64,000 nt of DNA. It comes from Bacillus weihaiensis. Its GTDB lineage: Bacteria; Bacillota; Bacilli; Bacillales; Bacillaceae. The notes under the pieces were generated by a model. It had not been told where the DNA came from, did no database searches, and saw only the letters and a program-made list of their open reading frames with translations. The position numbers and the translations under genes were made by a program. Shown in pieces: positions 20,004-29,494 of the stretch; within the stretch, counting starts at the first letter, position 1; each line of letters begins with the position of its first letter. The DNA is taken from the NCBI RefSeq assembly GCF_001889165.1, contig NZ_CP016020.1:2144501-2208500 (forward strand), written 5' to 3'.

Positions 20004-20417
20004 TCACTTCGTCATGGCATGCTCCACTTTAATACAGCGATCCATAATCACTGTTTTATCGTTCTCCTTCAATAACTCATACGCTTCTTCATTTTCTAAT
20101 CCTAATTGTGCCCAATAAATATCCGCATCAATTTCAAGGAATTCCTTTGCTACATCGAGCAAATGCTCAGACCGACGAAATACATTTACAATATCAACAT
20201 GCTCACTAATGTCTTTTAAAGAAGCTACAGCTTTTTTCCCTAACACCTCATCAACAGTAGGATTCACTGGGATGATATCGTATCCTGCATCCTGCATAGC
20301 TTTACTAACCATATAAGATGTTCGTTCAGGATTATTAGATAATCCTACAACAGCGATTTTTTTACTTGTTTTTAAAATTTCTCCAATCTCTTGACGTGAT
20401 GGGTTTTGAATTGCCAT
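20004..20417 (-). CDS. yneT: CoA-binding domain protein YneT
   Basis: A 137-residue Rossmann-fold protein of the CoA-binding family (as in the N-terminus of succinyl-CoA ligase alpha). Motifs: IAVVGLSNNPERTSYMVSKAMQDAGYDIIPVNP, and EHVDIVNVFRRSEH. Its place between plsY and parE matches B. subtilis yneT. RBS AAAGGAGCTGGAGAC before ATG. The ligand is probably CoA or an acyl-CoA; the physiological role is unknown. Confidence 0.93.
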   Translation of the reverse strand: MAIQNPSRQEIGEILKTSKKIAVVGLSNNPERTSYMVSKAMQDAGYDIIPVNPTVDEVLGKKAVASLKDISEHVDIVNVFRRSEHLLDVAKEFLEIDADIYWAQLGLENEEAYELLKENDKTVIMDRCIKVEHAMTK

Positions 20418-20607
20418 AGTCTCCAGCTCCTTTTTTCTACATCATAGCAAGATTGCCGCTCCGCTACAATAATTATGATTGCTATCTAATATGCACATTT
20501 CTTATTTTTATATTCGAAGATTGATTTTTGATGTTTTTTTATTCTATCTAGAGTTTTTTCGTTTTATCGTGATAGAATAAAAGGAGAATACGTAAAGGAG
20601 CACTCAT

Positions 20608-21192
20608 ATGATTGAAGCATTAATTTTTATAATAGCGTACCTTCTTGGCTCAATTCCCTCGGGCCTTATTGTCGGTAAAGTTGGCTATGGAATTGACATA
20701 AGAGAGCATGGAAGTGGAAATTTAGGGGGAACTAATACATTTAGGACTTTGGGTGTTAAAGCAGGCTTAATTGTAACAATAGCAGATATTTTAAAAGGTA
20801 CTCTTGCAGCCTCATTACCACTTATTTTTGGAAACAATGAATTGAATCCTCTTATCGTTGGTATTTTTGCTGTTGTTGGTCATACATATCCAATTTTCGC
20901 AAAGTTTAAAGGTGGAAAAGCTGTTGCTACTTCTGGCGGACTATTATTATTCGTTGAGCCTATAATGTTTCTAACAATGTTAGCAGTCTTTTTCCTTGTC
21001 CTATTTCTTTCAAAATATGTTTCCCTTTCCTCTATGTTAGCAGGAGTGTATGGAATTATTTACAGTCTATTTACAGGGAATATTGGCTTAATCATTGTAA
21101 TATCATTATTAACTGGATTTGTTATTTATCGTCATCGAGCAAATATCAAACGTATTATTGATAAAACGGAACCTAAGGTAAAATGGCTCTAA
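20608..21192 (+). CDS. plsY: glycerol-3-phosphate acyltransferase PlsY
   Basis: A 194-residue integral membrane enzyme that transfers an acyl group from acyl-phosphate to glycerol-3-phosphate, the first step of phospholipid synthesis. The three PlsY motifs are present: [28 protein letters not shown], and [21 protein letters not shown], plus the C-terminal [27 protein letters not shown]. It is divergent from yneT, as in B. subtilis. Terminator at 21222-21246. Confidence 0.97.
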   Translation: MIEALIFIIAYLLGSIPSGLIVGKVGYGIDIREHGSGNLGGTNTFRTLGVKAGLIVTIADILKGTLAASLPLIFGNNELNPLIVGIFAVVGHTYPIFAKFKGGKAVATSGGLLLFVEPIMFLTMLAVFFLVLFLSKYVSLSSMLAGVYGIIYSLFTGNIGLIIVISLLTGFVIYRHRANIKRIIDKTEPKVKWL

Positions 21193-21221
21193 AATAGTTT
21201 ACGTAACACGTCCAAAAAGAT

Positions 21222-21246
21222 TTAGCCACAAGTATGTGGCTTTTTC
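21222..21246 (+). terminator. terminator of plsY
   Basis: AGCCACA-AGTA-TGTGGCT followed by TTTT. Confidence 0.8.
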
Positions 21247-21366
21247 TATGATTGTTAAGGAAGTTGGATGAGTAGCGAATCCATTATGTGTATATTAAAC
21301 TGTACATAAGTTTGTCTCCTCTTTTAGAGGGGAAGATATAAGTAAACCTACATAGGAGTGATTAAG

Positions 21367-21669
21367 ATGAATTTAATGATTAATGAACATGCTGCTAAAT
21401 GGTATATAGATGAGCTAATGCTTGAAAAAGGTGATAATGTTCAATTTTTTGTGCGTTATGGGGGTTGTAGTAATGTGCAAAAAGGTTTTTCACTTGGTGT
21501 TGTAAAGCAAAATCCAGAAGAAGTTGGTTCGAGTGTTGAAGCTAATGGTATTACATTTTTTGTAGAAAAACGTGATTTATGGTATTTTGATGGCCACGAT
21601 TTACGTGTTGAACTTGATGAAAGTGAACAAGAGCCTGTATTTCATTACGAAAACGGAAAAGAAAGTTAA
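21367..21669 (+). CDS. yneR: HesB/IscA-like protein YneR
   Basis: A 100-residue HesB-fold protein. It reads MNLMINEHAAKWYIDELMLE, then FVRYGGCSN. It keeps only one Cys where true A-type iron-sulphur carriers have three (C-x(n)-CxC), so iron-sulphur carrier activity is doubtful. The start chosen is ATG 21367 with AGGAGTG 7 bases upstream, in place of an in-frame GTG nine bases earlier that overlaps the RBS. Position next to plsY matches B. subtilis yneR. Confidence 0.9.
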   Translation: MNLMINEHAAKWYIDELMLEKGDNVQFFVRYGGCSNVQKGFSLGVVKQNPEEVGSSVEANGITFFVEKRDLWYFDGHDLRVELDESEQEPVFHYENGKES

Positions 21670-21822
21670 AGGAATTAAACAAACGAGAGCGGACTTCCTA
21701 CTACGCTTTACTTAAAGAAAAACCATCTTTATAGCAAAAGAAGAAATTATGCTTGTCTAAGAAAAGAGTTTGGTACCTGATGCAGACCACGTAAACTACG
21801 AACAAAATAGCCACTAGATGTT

Positions 21823-21857
21823 AATGCTTGGATATTCTTAATCCAAGCATTTTTTTA
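21823..21857 (+). terminator. terminator downstream of yneR
   Basis: AATGCTTGGAT pairs with ATCCAAGCATT followed by TTTTT. It lies 150 bases after the yneR stop; the bases between show no gene. Confidence 0.8.
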
Positions 21858-21907
21858 CATTTTATTAGTCTGCACATCCTTTAAATTGAGAGTCGTTTCC
21901 ATTAAAT

Positions 21908-21937
21908 AGAGCATACCAATATAAACTGGTATGCTAA
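21908..21937 (-). terminator. hairpin at the end of the yneP-yneQ operon
   Basis: AGCATACCA pairs with TGGTATGCT just beyond the yneQ stop. There is no good U run, so it may be a weak terminator or an mRNA-stabilising stem. Confidence 0.5.
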
Positions 21938-21944
21938 TACAGAA

Positions 21945-22259
21945 TTACACTATATTCTTCTTGATATAAAATCTTTTCATTTGATCCTCTAAGTTATAAT
22001 ACTCTAAGATTTCGCGTTGTTTATCACCTAATAGATCAAAATGAGGGTATTGTTTGTAGTAGTGAATCCACTCTTTTTTTAAATCAAAGGTCTCACCCCA
22101 TGAGATGAGCTTCTCTATGTCATAACAGCCTACTTTTGTTACAGAATTCACACTTGGAAAACGGTCATCCTTCCAAAAATGCGTTAAAAAAGCAATTTCA
22201 CCGTTTGACACACTTTTTTTCCAATCTGCCAATTCTTTACGAGTTATTCCAAAGGCCAT
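21945..22259 (-). CDS. yneQ: conserved protein YneQ
   Basis: A 104-residue soluble protein of a Bacillus family without known function; it starts MAFGITRKELADWKK, which matches YneQ as I recall it. Rich in aromatic residues (HFWKDDRFPS, WIHYYKQYPHFD). It begins two bases after the yneP stop codon, so it is made from the same message as the thioesterase. Confidence 0.85.
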   Translation of the reverse strand: MAFGITRKELADWKKSVSNGEIAFLTHFWKDDRFPSVNSVTKVGCYDIEKLISWGETFDLKKEWIHYYKQYPHFDLLGDKQREILEYYNLEDQMKRFYIKKNIV

Positions 22260-22261
22260 CT

Positions 22262-22678
22262 TTATTTTTTCGCCTTTTCATAAGCCTCATGCCAGTCTGG
22301 AAACAGCTTTCTAAATTTGACAGGTCTAAATGTCTCTTTATGGACACAAACATGGCTAGATGTTGCTTGAACAGCTAGTTCACCAGTCGGTGTGTAAATT
22401 TCATATCCATAAACGCTTTTCATTCCATTGTATTCCTCTATCCACGTATGGACCATTGCTGTCTCACCGTATTTAAGAGGTTTTTTATAGCTTATATCCA
22501 GGTCAATGACTGGAGCAATAATACCTTGAGCTTCCATACCTGCATAAGTAAAACCAAGATCTTGGATTAATTTTGTTCGACCAAGTTCCATCCAAATTAA
22601 GTAGTTCGCATGGTACACAACACCCATTTGATCAGTTTCTGCATATCGAACTTCTATCTCTTTCTTTGCTACATGCAT
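22262..22678 (-). CDS. yneP: acyl-CoA thioesterase YneP (hotdog fold)
   Basis: A 138-residue thioesterase of the 4-hydroxybenzoyl-CoA/YbgC type. The motif RYAETDQMGVVYHANYLIWMELGR includes the catalytic Asp, and HTWIEEYNGMKSVYGYEI the dimer strand. It hydrolyses acyl-CoA thioesters; chain preference unknown. RBS AAGGAGAGAAAGAA. First gene of the yneP-yneQ unit. Confidence 0.93.
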   Translation of the reverse strand: MHVAKKEIEVRYAETDQMGVVYHANYLIWMELGRTKLIQDLGFTYAGMEAQGIIAPVIDLDISYKKPLKYGETAMVHTWIEEYNGMKSVYGYEIYTPTGELAVQATSSHVCVHKETFRPVKFRKLFPDWHEAYEKAKK

Positions 22679-22764
22679 TTCTTTCTCTCCTTATCATCCA
22701 TCATATGTACATTCTATATCAAGAATATCATATCGATTTCTATTATGAAAAACATATGCAAAAA

Positions 22765-22792
22765 AAATAACCAGGCTTTAGCCTGGTTATTG
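22765..22792 (-). terminator. terminator of sspN-tlp
   Basis: AATAACCAGGC pairs with GCCTGGTTATT over a TTTA loop, overlapping the tlp stop codon, with a run of A on the plus strand beyond. Confidence 0.85.
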
Positions 22793-23032
22793 ATCATGAC
22801 GATAGCCGCTTTCACGTGCTTGAGCTTCGTCTTTAATTTCATTTCTCATAGCATTGATACTTTCTTCACGACGAAGATTTTTCGCTTCAATTCTCTCACG
22901 CTCTTCTGGATTTGCAAATTGAAGAGAATCTTGAGCTTCTTCAATATTTTCAATTGTGTTTTGTACCATGCTTTGTAGCTTTTCTACGTTATCAGATCGA
23001 TCATCTGGATTTGGTTTTGTATGCTTTGGCAT
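22787..23032 (-). CDS. tlp: small acid-soluble spore protein Tlp
   Basis: An 81-residue spore-core protein. It starts MPKHTKPNPDDRSDNVEKLQ, then a helical acidic middle and ARESGYRHDQ at the end, as in Tlp of Bacillus. Despite the name (thioredoxin-like protein) it lacks a CxxC. It lies behind sspN, the same pairing as in B. subtilis, where the operon is made in the forespore. Confidence 0.94.
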   Translation of the reverse strand: MPKHTKPNPDDRSDNVEKLQSMVQNTIENIEEAQDSLQFANPEERERIEAKNLRREESINAMRNEIKDEAQARESGYRHDQ

Positions 23033-23141
23033 ATATAATCTCCCTCTCTTTAAGCTTAGAATTAAGTCACTAGCAGACGCTAATGAACAATTATAGTCTG
23101 CTTAATAATGAACCAAACTAACCAATAATTTCTCAAGGAGA

Positions 23142-23285
23142 CTATTCGCCTTTTGTTTGAATTACTTGTGCATGTTCACCAGATGTATCTTGCATTTTTT
23201 TCCCTTTATTATTACCGAAGCCTCTTGGTTTCATGCCAACATGTGCAGGATTGTAGTGTGATTGTTTATCATTTTGGTTTGTCAT
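23142..23285 (-). CDS. sspN: small acid-soluble spore protein N
   Basis: A 47-residue basic spore protein: it starts MTNQNDKQSHYNPAHVGMKP and ends HAQVIQTKGE with the MQDTSGE motif before it. This matches SspN in length and in both end motifs. RBS AAGGAGGGG lies 7 bases before ATG. It precedes tlp by 109 bases. Confidence 0.92.
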   Translation of the reverse strand: MTNQNDKQSHYNPAHVGMKPRGFGNNKGKKMQDTSGEHAQVIQTKGE

Positions 23286-23349
23286 CTTTTATCCCCTCCT
23301 TATGCTTTATATTGCCCTAAATAGGAGGATGAATGACTAGAAATGCTTG

Positions 23350-23481
23350 CTAATCTAACTTTTTTAATAACCTTTGCTCCCAACGATCTTCAAGACGTTG
23401 TAACGCCTCTTTATCGCTTAAAAGCTGCTGTTTATTTTCACTTACTAATTCTTCAAATGTTTTCTTTCGATTTTTTCTCAT
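23350..23481 (-). CDS. FbpB-like small basic protein
   Basis: A 43-residue charged helix: it starts MRKNRKKTFEELVSENKQQL and ends EQRLLKKLD. This is the FbpB (Fur-regulated basic protein B) type, which in B. subtilis helps the sRNA FsrA spare iron. RBS TGGAGGTGTACACC. A Fur box was not clearly seen in the short upstream region. It is upstream of and codirectional with sspN. Confidence 0.75.
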   Translation of the reverse strand: MRKNRKKTFEELVSENKQQLLSDKEALQRLEDRWEQRLLKKLD

Positions 23482-23718
23482 ATGGTGTACACCTCCAGAT
23501 TCATTAGTAAAAGGTTACCCAATTTTCTGAAATCTTAAAACATTAATAATAAAATTTATTTACATTTTATAGAGGTACTATGAAAGAACTAGAAGAGAGA
23601 ACATGCTAGTGATAGGAATATCTAAAAGTAGGTCTTCAGAGGTCAATACCTTTTACTACTACTCACTGTCAAGGTTAGAAAGTCTAAGGCTTTTTTTTAT
23701 AAATCAAAAAAGAAAATA

Positions 23719-23749
23719 AAAAATCAAGGAACAAACAGCCTTGATTTTC
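23719..23749 (-). terminator. terminator of yneN
   Basis: AAAATCAAGG pairs with CCTTGATTTT at the yneN stop, with A-rich flanking sequence giving the U run on the transcript. Confidence 0.8.
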
Positions 23750-24257
23750 ACAATCCTCTTATAAAGGTATTCATTTGTTCATAAGTTAGAGCACCGACAA
23801 ACTTTGTTTGAATAATCCCTTCTTCATCTATAAAGTATGTTGTAGGGTAAGAAATAATTTCAAATTGATTATTAATTTTCCCTTTTTTATCTAAAAGAAT
23901 AGGAAAAGTTAAATTTAATTCGTTAACAAAGCTTTCTACGGTCTCTATATTCTTCTCAGAGCTTGTCAGATTTACTGCAGCAACAACTACCTCACCATTA
24001 TAGTCATCGTAAAGTTTCTGCATATCAGGCATCTCAGAGCGGCAAGGCGGGCACCATGTAGCCCAAAAGTTTAACATTACTTTTTTTCCTTTAAGATCTG
24101 CTAAGCTCATTTCTTCTCCATTGATTGTAGTTAATTCAAAGTTCGGTGCAGCACTACCTTCACTAACTCCCACTTTCTCTTCAGCTGGATTAATTGCGTA
24201 AAATACTGCATACCCTATTAAAAAAACAAGGATAGATATGGCCAATACTTTTTTCAT
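23748..24257 (-). CDS. yneN: membrane-anchored thiol-disulfide oxidoreductase YneN (TlpA/ResA-like)
   Basis: A 169-residue extracytoplasmic thioredoxin-fold protein. The N-terminal helix (VLAISILVFLIGYAVFYAI) anchors it. The active site is FWATWCPPCRSEMP with the TlpA/ResA-type insert and cis-Pro in ISYPTTYFID. It reduces or isomerises disulfides outside the membrane, as ResA does for apocytochrome c. The start codon overlaps the stop of the preceding membrane gene by one base, implying a joint function. Confidence 0.92.
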   Translation of the reverse strand: MKKVLAISILVFLIGYAVFYAINPAEEKVGVSEGSAAPNFELTTINGEEMSLADLKGKKVMLNFWATWCPPCRSEMPDMQKLYDDYNGEVVVAAVNLTSSEKNIETVESFVNELNLTFPILLDKKGKINNQFEIISYPTTYFIDEEGIIQTKFVGALTYEQMNTFIRGL

Positions 24258-24685
24258 TATATTTGAAGTACCTCCTGAACTAATGACAAAATAACTATTT
24301 TATTTAATTGAAACAAAACAGCAAATAAACAAGTAATAACTGTAATGGATAGTAGTACATTTTTTAATGATTCATTCTTTACCCAGACTATCCATACTAA
24401 ATAGATCAATATGAGGAATAAACCAACATAAACACCTCTTATCCCTCCTGTTAAAAAAAACCAGTTTGTAGTTAATAGCAGCTCAGGCCGAAATAGAACG
24501 ACACTAAATTTATAGCTTATGAAGAGAAGGAAAACGAAAGTCCAGTAATGTTTCTTTAAAAATACATTTAGATGATGATCTTTACTAAATGCATCAAGAA
24601 TGAAATATGTAAATAAAAAAGTAAGAACAGAAACTAAGATAAAATATTGAATGGTAAAAGGACCTAATTGAAAAGCATCGTACAT
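24257..24685 (-). CDS. small polytopic membrane protein coupled to yneN
   Basis: A 142-residue protein with four or five membrane segments. The opening MYDAFQLGPFTIQYFILVSV echoes the start of prolipoprotein diacylglyceryl transferase (Lgt), but the catalytic His/Arg motifs of Lgt are absent and it is half the length. Overlap of one base with yneN suggests it works with the thioredoxin-like protein, perhaps as a membrane partner. The true function is unknown. Confidence 0.7.
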   Translation of the reverse strand: MYDAFQLGPFTIQYFILVSVLTFLFTYFILDAFSKDHHLNVFLKKHYWTFVFLLFISYKFSVVLFRPELLLTTNWFFLTGGIRGVYVGLFLILIYLVWIVWVKNESLKNVLLSITVITCLFAVLFQLNKIVILSLVQEVLQI

Positions 24686-24857
24686 TTTTGGTCCCCCTTT
24701 TACTCTTTCTCACATCTATTTAACCACGTAATATCCAAATGAACAATGTAAATAAATTGAATTTCCTGTGAATCATTTGCTTATGAATAAATGCAAATCT
24801 TCAATTTAATGAAAACTTATTAAATAGAACAATCTTACTAGGTACCTAGTACTAAAA

Positions 24858-24888
24858 AAAAAAGAGCGGAAAATCCGCTCTTTTTATC
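24858..24888 (-). terminator. terminator of acnA
   Basis: AAAGAGCGGA-AAA-TCCGCTCTTT, with A runs on the left giving U on the minus-strand transcript. Confidence 0.88.
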
Positions 24889-24893
24889 ATCTA

Positions 24894-27620
24894 TTATTTT
24901 TTCAATTTATCACGAAGAACCATTTGCAGAATACCACCGTGACGATAGTAATCAATTTCAACTTCACTGTCGAAACGAACTAGTACGTCAAATTCTTTTT
25001 TGTTACCAGCTTCGTCAGTTGCAGTAACTTTAACGTAATCACGTGGTTTTACTGTTTCATCAATTTCAACTTCGATTGTTTCTTTTCCAGTTAAGCCTAG
25101 TACTTCAGCATTTTCTCCATCTTTAAATTGAAGTGGAAGTACACCCATTAATACAAGGTTACTACGGTGAATACGCTCGAAGCTCTCAGCGATAACAGTT
25201 TTGATCCCTAATAGATTTGTTCCTTTGGCTGCCCAGTCACGAGAGCTACCCATACCGTAATCTTTACCAGCTAATACAACGAGACCAGTTCCATCTTGCT
25301 TATAATCCATGCATGCATCATAGATGGACTTCACTTCACCAGTTGGCCAGTAAGTTGTATAACCTCCCTCTGTTCCAGGAGCAATTTGGTTTTTAATACG
25401 GATATTCGCAAAAGTACCTCTCATCATTACTTCATGGTTACCACGACGTGAACCATATGAGTTAAACTCTCTTGGAGTTACGCCATTAGCTTGTAAGTAT
25501 AAACCAGCTGGAGTATCTTTTCCGATTGATCCTGCAGGTGAAATATGATCTGTCGTTACTGAATCACCAAATTTGGCAACAACACGTAATCCTTCAAGTG
25601 TTTCCACTTTTCCAGGTTCCGCTTCAAGGCCCTCAAAAAACGGAGGATTTTGAATATATGTTGATGATTCGTCCCATACATATAATGCTTCATCTGTTGT
25701 TTCAATTTGATTCCAACGTTCGTTATCATCAAATACTTGCTCATATTCTTTCCTAAATAACTCAGGAGTAACTGTTTTGTTAACAACTGCATTAATTTCT
25801 TCTGTAGTTGGCCAGATATCTTTAAAGAATACGTCATTGCCATCTTTATCTTTACCAAGAACATCACTTTGTAAATCTACATTAACAGTTCCAGCTAATG
25901 CATACGCAACAACTAGTGGTGGTGATGCTAGGTAGTTACCTTTTACAAGTGGATGAATACGACCTTCAAAGTTTCGGTTACCTGACAATACTGAAGTTAC
26001 TAATAAATCATTAGCAGCAACTGCTTCTTCGATCTCATCAGCTAATGGACCTGAGTTACCGATACATGTAGTACAGCCATATCCAACTAAGTTAAATCCT
26101 AATTTTTCTAAATGTGGTAAAAGACCAGAATTTTCTAGGTATCCAGTTACGACTTTAGAACCAGGTGCTAACGAAGTTTTTACGTATTTAGGAACTTCAA
26201 GTCCTAGCTCAGTTGCTTTTTTCGCAACTAGACCTGCAGCGACTAATACATAAGGATTTGATGTATTTGTACAGCTAGTAATTGCAGCAATCGCAATGGC
26301 ACCAGTTTTCATGTTTGTTTCTTCACCATTTTTGAATTTCACAGTGATTTCTTTGTCAATCTCTGACTTTTCTAAACCAAAGCCTTGGTTACCGGCAGGA
26401 GCAACTAAATGCTCATGGAAAGTAGTCTTCATGTTTGACAGTGGAATTAAATCTTGTGGACGTTTAGGACCAGAAAGATTCGCTTCAATTTCAGAAAGAT
26501 CAATTTCAACTACTTTAGTGAAAACTGGATCTTCGTTTTCAGGCGTAAAGAATAGTCCGTTTGCTTTGCAATATTCGCCAACTACTTGGATTTGTTCTTC
26601 GTCACGACCTGTTAAGCGCATGTAATTAAGAGCTTCTTCGTCAACCGGGAAGAAACCACATGTTGCACCATATTCAGGAGCCATGTTAGCAATTGTCGCA
26701 CGGTCAGCAAGTGGAAGCTGTGCTACACCTGGACCAAAGAACTCAACAAATTTGCCAACAACGCCTTGTTGACGTAATACTTGCGTTACTTTTAATGCTA
26801 AATCAGTAGCAGTTGTTCCATTCGGAAGCTCACCAGTTAATTTAACGCCAATTACTTCTGGTACTGGGAAATAAGAAGGTTGTCCTAACATTCCAGCTTC
26901 TGCTTCAATACCACCAACACCCCATCCTAGAACACCGATACCATTGATCATTGTTGTATGAGAGTCAGTACCTACTAATGAATCTGGGAATGCTTCATAT
27001 TCTCCATCCTCATTTTGAACAGCGTGTACAACATTTGCTAAGTACTCTAAGTTAACTTGGTGTACGATACCTGTTGCAGGTGGCACTGCACGATAGTTAT
27101 CAAATGATTTTTTAGCCCAGCTTAGGAATTTGTAACGCTCTGCATTACGCTCGAATTCAAGCTCCATGTTAAAGTTTAAGGCATCCATTGTTCCTGCCTT
27201 ATCAACTTGAACAGAGTGGTCAATTACTAGATCCACCGGAATTTCAGGATTGATTTTATCTGGATCTCCACCCATATCAGCCATTGCTTTACGTAATGAA
27301 GCTAAGTCAACAACTGCTGGTACACCAGTAAAATCTTGAAGAATTACACGAGAAGGTTTAAAAGGTACATCAATATCCCTTTGCTCGCTTGTTCCCCATT
27401 TTGCTAAGTTTTCAACATGCTCTTTTGTAATTACTCTTCCATCAACTTGACGAAGGACAGATTCTAAAAGAACCTTTACAGAATAAGGTAAACGTGAAAC
27501 GTTACCAATTCCAGCATCCTCTAATGCTTTTAATGAATAGTAGTTGTATGTTTTACCATTAACCGTAAAATTTTTACGTGATTGGAAAACATCTTTGTTC
27601 GTAGTCGTTTGATTGGTCAT
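24894..27620 (-). CDS. acnA: aconitate hydratase (aconitase)
   Basis: A 908-residue iron-sulphur enzyme that interconverts citrate and isocitrate in the citric acid cycle; in its iron-free state aconitase of this class also binds RNA. Cluster ligands: SCTNTSNP and [12 protein letters not shown]. Substrate-site motifs [22 protein letters not shown]-type [19 protein letters not shown], and the swivel domain [13 protein letters not shown] are present. The start chosen is ATG 27620 after GGGGGAG; an open frame to 27722 has no RBS. Single-gene unit with its own terminator. Confidence 0.98.
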   Translation of the reverse strand: MTNQTTTNKDVFQSRKNFTVNGKTYNYYSLKALEDAGIGNVSRLPYSVKVLLESVLRQVDGRVITKEHVENLAKWGTSEQRDIDVPFKPSRVILQDFTGVPAVVDLASLRKAMADMGGDPDKINPEIPVDLVIDHSVQVDKAGTMDALNFNMELEFERNAERYKFLSWAKKSFDNYRAVPPATGIVHQVNLEYLANVVHAVQNEDGEYEAFPDSLVGTDSHTTMINGIGVLGWGVGGIEAEAGMLGQPSYFPVPEVIGVKLTGELPNGTTATDLALKVTQVLRQQGVVGKFVEFFGPGVAQLPLADRATIANMAPEYGATCGFFPVDEEALNYMRLTGRDEEQIQVVGEYCKANGLFFTPENEDPVFTKVVEIDLSEIEANLSGPKRPQDLIPLSNMKTTFHEHLVAPAGNQGFGLEKSEIDKEITVKFKNGEETNMKTGAIAIAAITSCTNTSNPYVLVAAGLVAKKATELGLEVPKYVKTSLAPGSKVVTGYLENSGLLPHLEKLGFNLVGYGCTTCIGNSGPLADEIEEAVAANDLLVTSVLSGNRNFEGRIHPLVKGNYLASPPLVVAYALAGTVNVDLQSDVLGKDKDGNDVFFKDIWPTTEEINAVVNKTVTPELFRKEYEQVFDDNERWNQIETTDEALYVWDESSTYIQNPPFFEGLEAEPGKVETLEGLRVVAKFGDSVTTDHISPAGSIGKDTPAGLYLQANGVTPREFNSYGSRRGNHEVMMRGTFANIRIKNQIAPGTEGGYTTYWPTGEVKSIYDACMDYKQDGTGLVVLAGKDYGMGSSRDWAAKGTNLLGIKTVIAESFERIHRSNLVLMGVLPLQFKDGENAEVLGLTGKETIEVEIDETVKPRDYVKVTATDEAGNKKEFDVLVRFDSEVEIDYYRHGGILQMVLRDKLKK

Positions 27621-28064
27621 TACATTCTCCCCCTTAATAAGATCAAGATCGACTCTTGTCGAAGGGTGATACCCCGTTTTTAAAAAGTTTTCACAATTCA
27701 ATCTTAATACAACTAGTAACATAAGTAAATAACAATGATGTTATTGATATGTATAAGTTTTACTTATGAAAGCGTAGTAGTTTTACTTTTTTACTATATC
27801 AAATTTTTAACTATTTTTCATTCCTTTTTTATTCTTAGGCTCTTAGATGTTGATTTCCTTTACAGGAATTTGCGGTCCGGGAGACTCCTCGGCAGAAGCG
27901 CGCTTGCATGGCCTCACTATGACACGCTTCTCCCTCAGGAGTTTCCTGCCTCCCACTCAATCACTAAAGTAGAAAATTTAAGATTAAACATGAACACTGC
28001 CTATACTTAAGGAATGATCTTTCACACTGAAAGACACACTAATTACTATGGAGGTGAGTATTAC
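27621..28064. other. acnA-sspO divergent intergenic region
   Basis: About 440 bases. The acnA promoter should be here. The middle (27868-27957) is a GC-rich repeat element, listed separately. A 91-residue open frame (27735-28010) crosses the repeat and has no RBS, so it is not called. Confidence 0.45.
27868..27957. repeat. GC-rich REP-like intergenic element
   Basis: A markedly GC-rich island in AT-rich DNA. GGGAGACTCCT is matched by AGGAGTTTCC, and AAGCG by CGCTT inside, so it can fold as a long imperfect stem. Composition and wording (GGAGACTCC, CTTCTCCC, GCCTCCCAC) resemble the elements at 40506-40655 and 61093-61184. Confidence 0.5.
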
Positions 28065-28214
28065 ATGGCAAAAAACAAGGCAAATCACGTGAGAATGGGA
28101 ATGAATGATGCTAGTGCTCAAGGCACTGGCGCAGGCTACAATGAGGAATTACAAAACGAGCCATTGTCAGCAGCTCAAAAACAAAACAATAAAAAACGAA
28201 AGAAAAATCAATAA
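28065..28214 (+). CDS. sspO: small acid-soluble spore protein O
   Basis: A 49-residue spore protein starting [20 protein letters not shown] and ending [10 protein letters not shown], which matches SspO (CotK) closely. The start is ATG 28065 with GGAGGTGA 8 bases upstream; a longer frame from 28014 is not supported. Divergent from acnA as in B. subtilis. Confidence 0.95.
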   Translation: MAKNKANHVRMGMNDASAQGTGAGYNEELQNEPLSAAQKQNNKKRKKNQ

Positions 28215-28231
28215 TATTTAGATTTCAACGA

Positions 28232-28260
28232 CAAAAAACGACGGAATCCCGTCGTTTTTA
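28232..28260. terminator. bidirectional terminator after sspO
   Basis: AAACGACGG-AAT-CCCGTCGTTT with A and T runs on either side, shared with the convergent gene ending at 28258. Confidence 0.88.
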
Positions 28261-28518
28261 CTGTTTTTGATTAACATCTTCTACTATTTGTTGGAGGTCA
28301 CGTTGGTATTGTTCCAATCGTTCACGCTGAGTCTCAGATGCGGTTTCTAACGCATTATTAATTTGTTGATACGCTTCATTTACTTCTTGTGTTAAATGTT
28401 TTAATTGGTGCCCATAATCAGCATCATCTTTTACAATTGCTTCGTATGCATCGAATGCTTCCGTTGCCCCTTGCTGTGCTGCTTCAAAAGCTTGCTGCTT
28501 GTTTTTATTGTATGGCAT
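28258..28518 (-). CDS. coiled-coil protein of unknown function
   Basis: An 86-residue Gln/Glu-rich helical protein, probably a coiled coil throughout (for example LTQEVNEAYQQINNALETA). The start chosen is ATG 28518 (MPYNKNKQQAF); an in-frame GTG two codons upstream is closer to the GAAAGG site and is possible. It sits between sspO and sspP on the opposite strand. No family recognised; the location hints at sporulation, no more. Confidence 0.65.
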   Translation of the reverse strand: MPYNKNKQQAFEAAQQGATEAFDAYEAIVKDDADYGHQLKHLTQEVNEAYQQINNALETASETQRERLEQYQRDLQQIVEDVNQKQ

Positions 28519-28649
28519 AAGCACATCAATCCTTTCACTAAAATAAGAAACCATCTATTAGGATGAGTTAAGTTCTTTTAAAATATTCATAAAATGATAA
28601 GCATGTTTTTTCTCATTTGACTCATTCTAATTAACAGGAGGGATGCAAA

Positions 28650-28796
28650 ATGACAAACAAAAACACAGGCAAAGATATGCGTAAAAATGCTCCTAAGGGC
28701 AATAACCCTGGACAACCAGAACCACTTGATGGATCTAAGAAAGTAAAAAACGCGAATCATACTCGTCAAAAAAACAATCAAGGTCATGACATGTAA
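28650..28796 (+). CDS. sspP: small acid-soluble spore protein P
   Basis: A 48-residue spore protein starting [20 protein letters not shown] and ending QKNNQGHDM. It agrees with SspP (CotL) almost residue by residue as I recall it. RBS AGGAGGGATGC. Two hairpins follow, at 28832-28866 and 28906-28934. Confidence 0.95.
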   Translation: MTNKNTGKDMRKNAPKGNNPGQPEPLDGSKKVKNANHTRQKNNQGHDM

Positions 28797-28831
28797 GAAA
28801 AAGTATAATTATCTTAATTATCCTACACATA

Positions 28832-28866
28832 ACGAAAGAACTAGATAAATTAAGGTTCTTTTCGTT
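28832..28866 (+). terminator. hairpin downstream of sspP
   Basis: AACGAAAGAAC pairs with GTTCTTTTCGTT. Weak or partial terminator; the stronger one follows. Confidence 0.45.
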
Positions 28867-28905
28867 GATGTTTGTAGCGTAGGTATAAAACTAACTTATG
28901 ATTTT

Positions 28906-28935
28906 CCAAAAACAGGGATATCCCTGTTTTTTCTA
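28906..28935 (+). terminator. terminator downstream of sspP
   Basis: AAAAACAGGGATATCCCTGTTTTT, a perfect palindrome with a T run. Confidence 0.82.
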
Positions 28936-29070
28936 TTTTTACATATAATTTCTCAAGTACTTGCCCACTTTAAAATAGAACTCACTTTATTCACATCTAA
29001 TACGGCATTTGAATAGTTTAATAGGTAAAGGGGAAAAAATTTCCGTTATCCTTAATGGAGGTAAAGTAGA

Positions 29071-29454
29071 ATGAATATTAGAAGATGTTCAAATCCGTTG
29101 AACATAAAAGGCATTGAAGAATGGATGTCTCAATTTTTCACTGATCCATTCACTAGTTTATTAGATGAAGAAACATTTAGGATTGATTTGTTTGAAACAA
29201 ATCAAGAGTACATTATTGAGGCACAAGTTGGAGAAGATGTCTGTATTGAACATGTTATGGTATGTACCAATCAGGAAAGAGTCATCATTAATCTTTCTCT
29301 TGAAGAATCCGAAAGTAAGATAAGAGAAATTAGATTACCAATTTGCATCCATAATAAAAAAATTAGCGCCAACCTAACAAATGGAATATTAGAAATAATC
29401 ATTTCTAAAACTCATCTAAAAACTGAAGAAAAAATTATCATACATCAAGAGTAA
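29071..29454 (+). CDS. cotM: Hsp20/alpha-crystallin-type spore coat protein, CotM-like
   Basis: A 127-residue small-heat-shock-fold protein. Features are the start of the alpha-crystallin domain (FRIDLFETNQEYIIEAQVG), beta strands IIINLSLEE... and a C-terminal ANLTNGILEIIISK, the usual LxNGxLxI strand. Between yneK-type and ssp genes in B. subtilis the corresponding gene is cotM, an outer-coat protein, which supports the name. RBS TGGAGGTAAAG. Identity to CotM is by context and fold, not by close sequence. Confidence 0.78.
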   Translation: MNIRRCSNPLNIKGIEEWMSQFFTDPFTSLLDEETFRIDLFETNQEYIIEAQVGEDVCIEHVMVCTNQERVIINLSLEESESKIREIRLPICIHNKKISANLTNGILEIIISKTHLKTEEKIIIHQE

Positions 29455-29494
29455 TTCTTCCCCTTACCTACATTTCCTTTTCATATACACCGGC

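Noticed and set aside
21367-21669. Calling yneR an A-type iron-sulphur carrier
   Set aside because: Only one Cys is present, so the three-Cys cluster site is missing.
27735-28010. 91-residue open frame ahead of sspO
   Set aside because: It crosses a GC-rich repeat element, has no RBS and ends just before the sspO leader.
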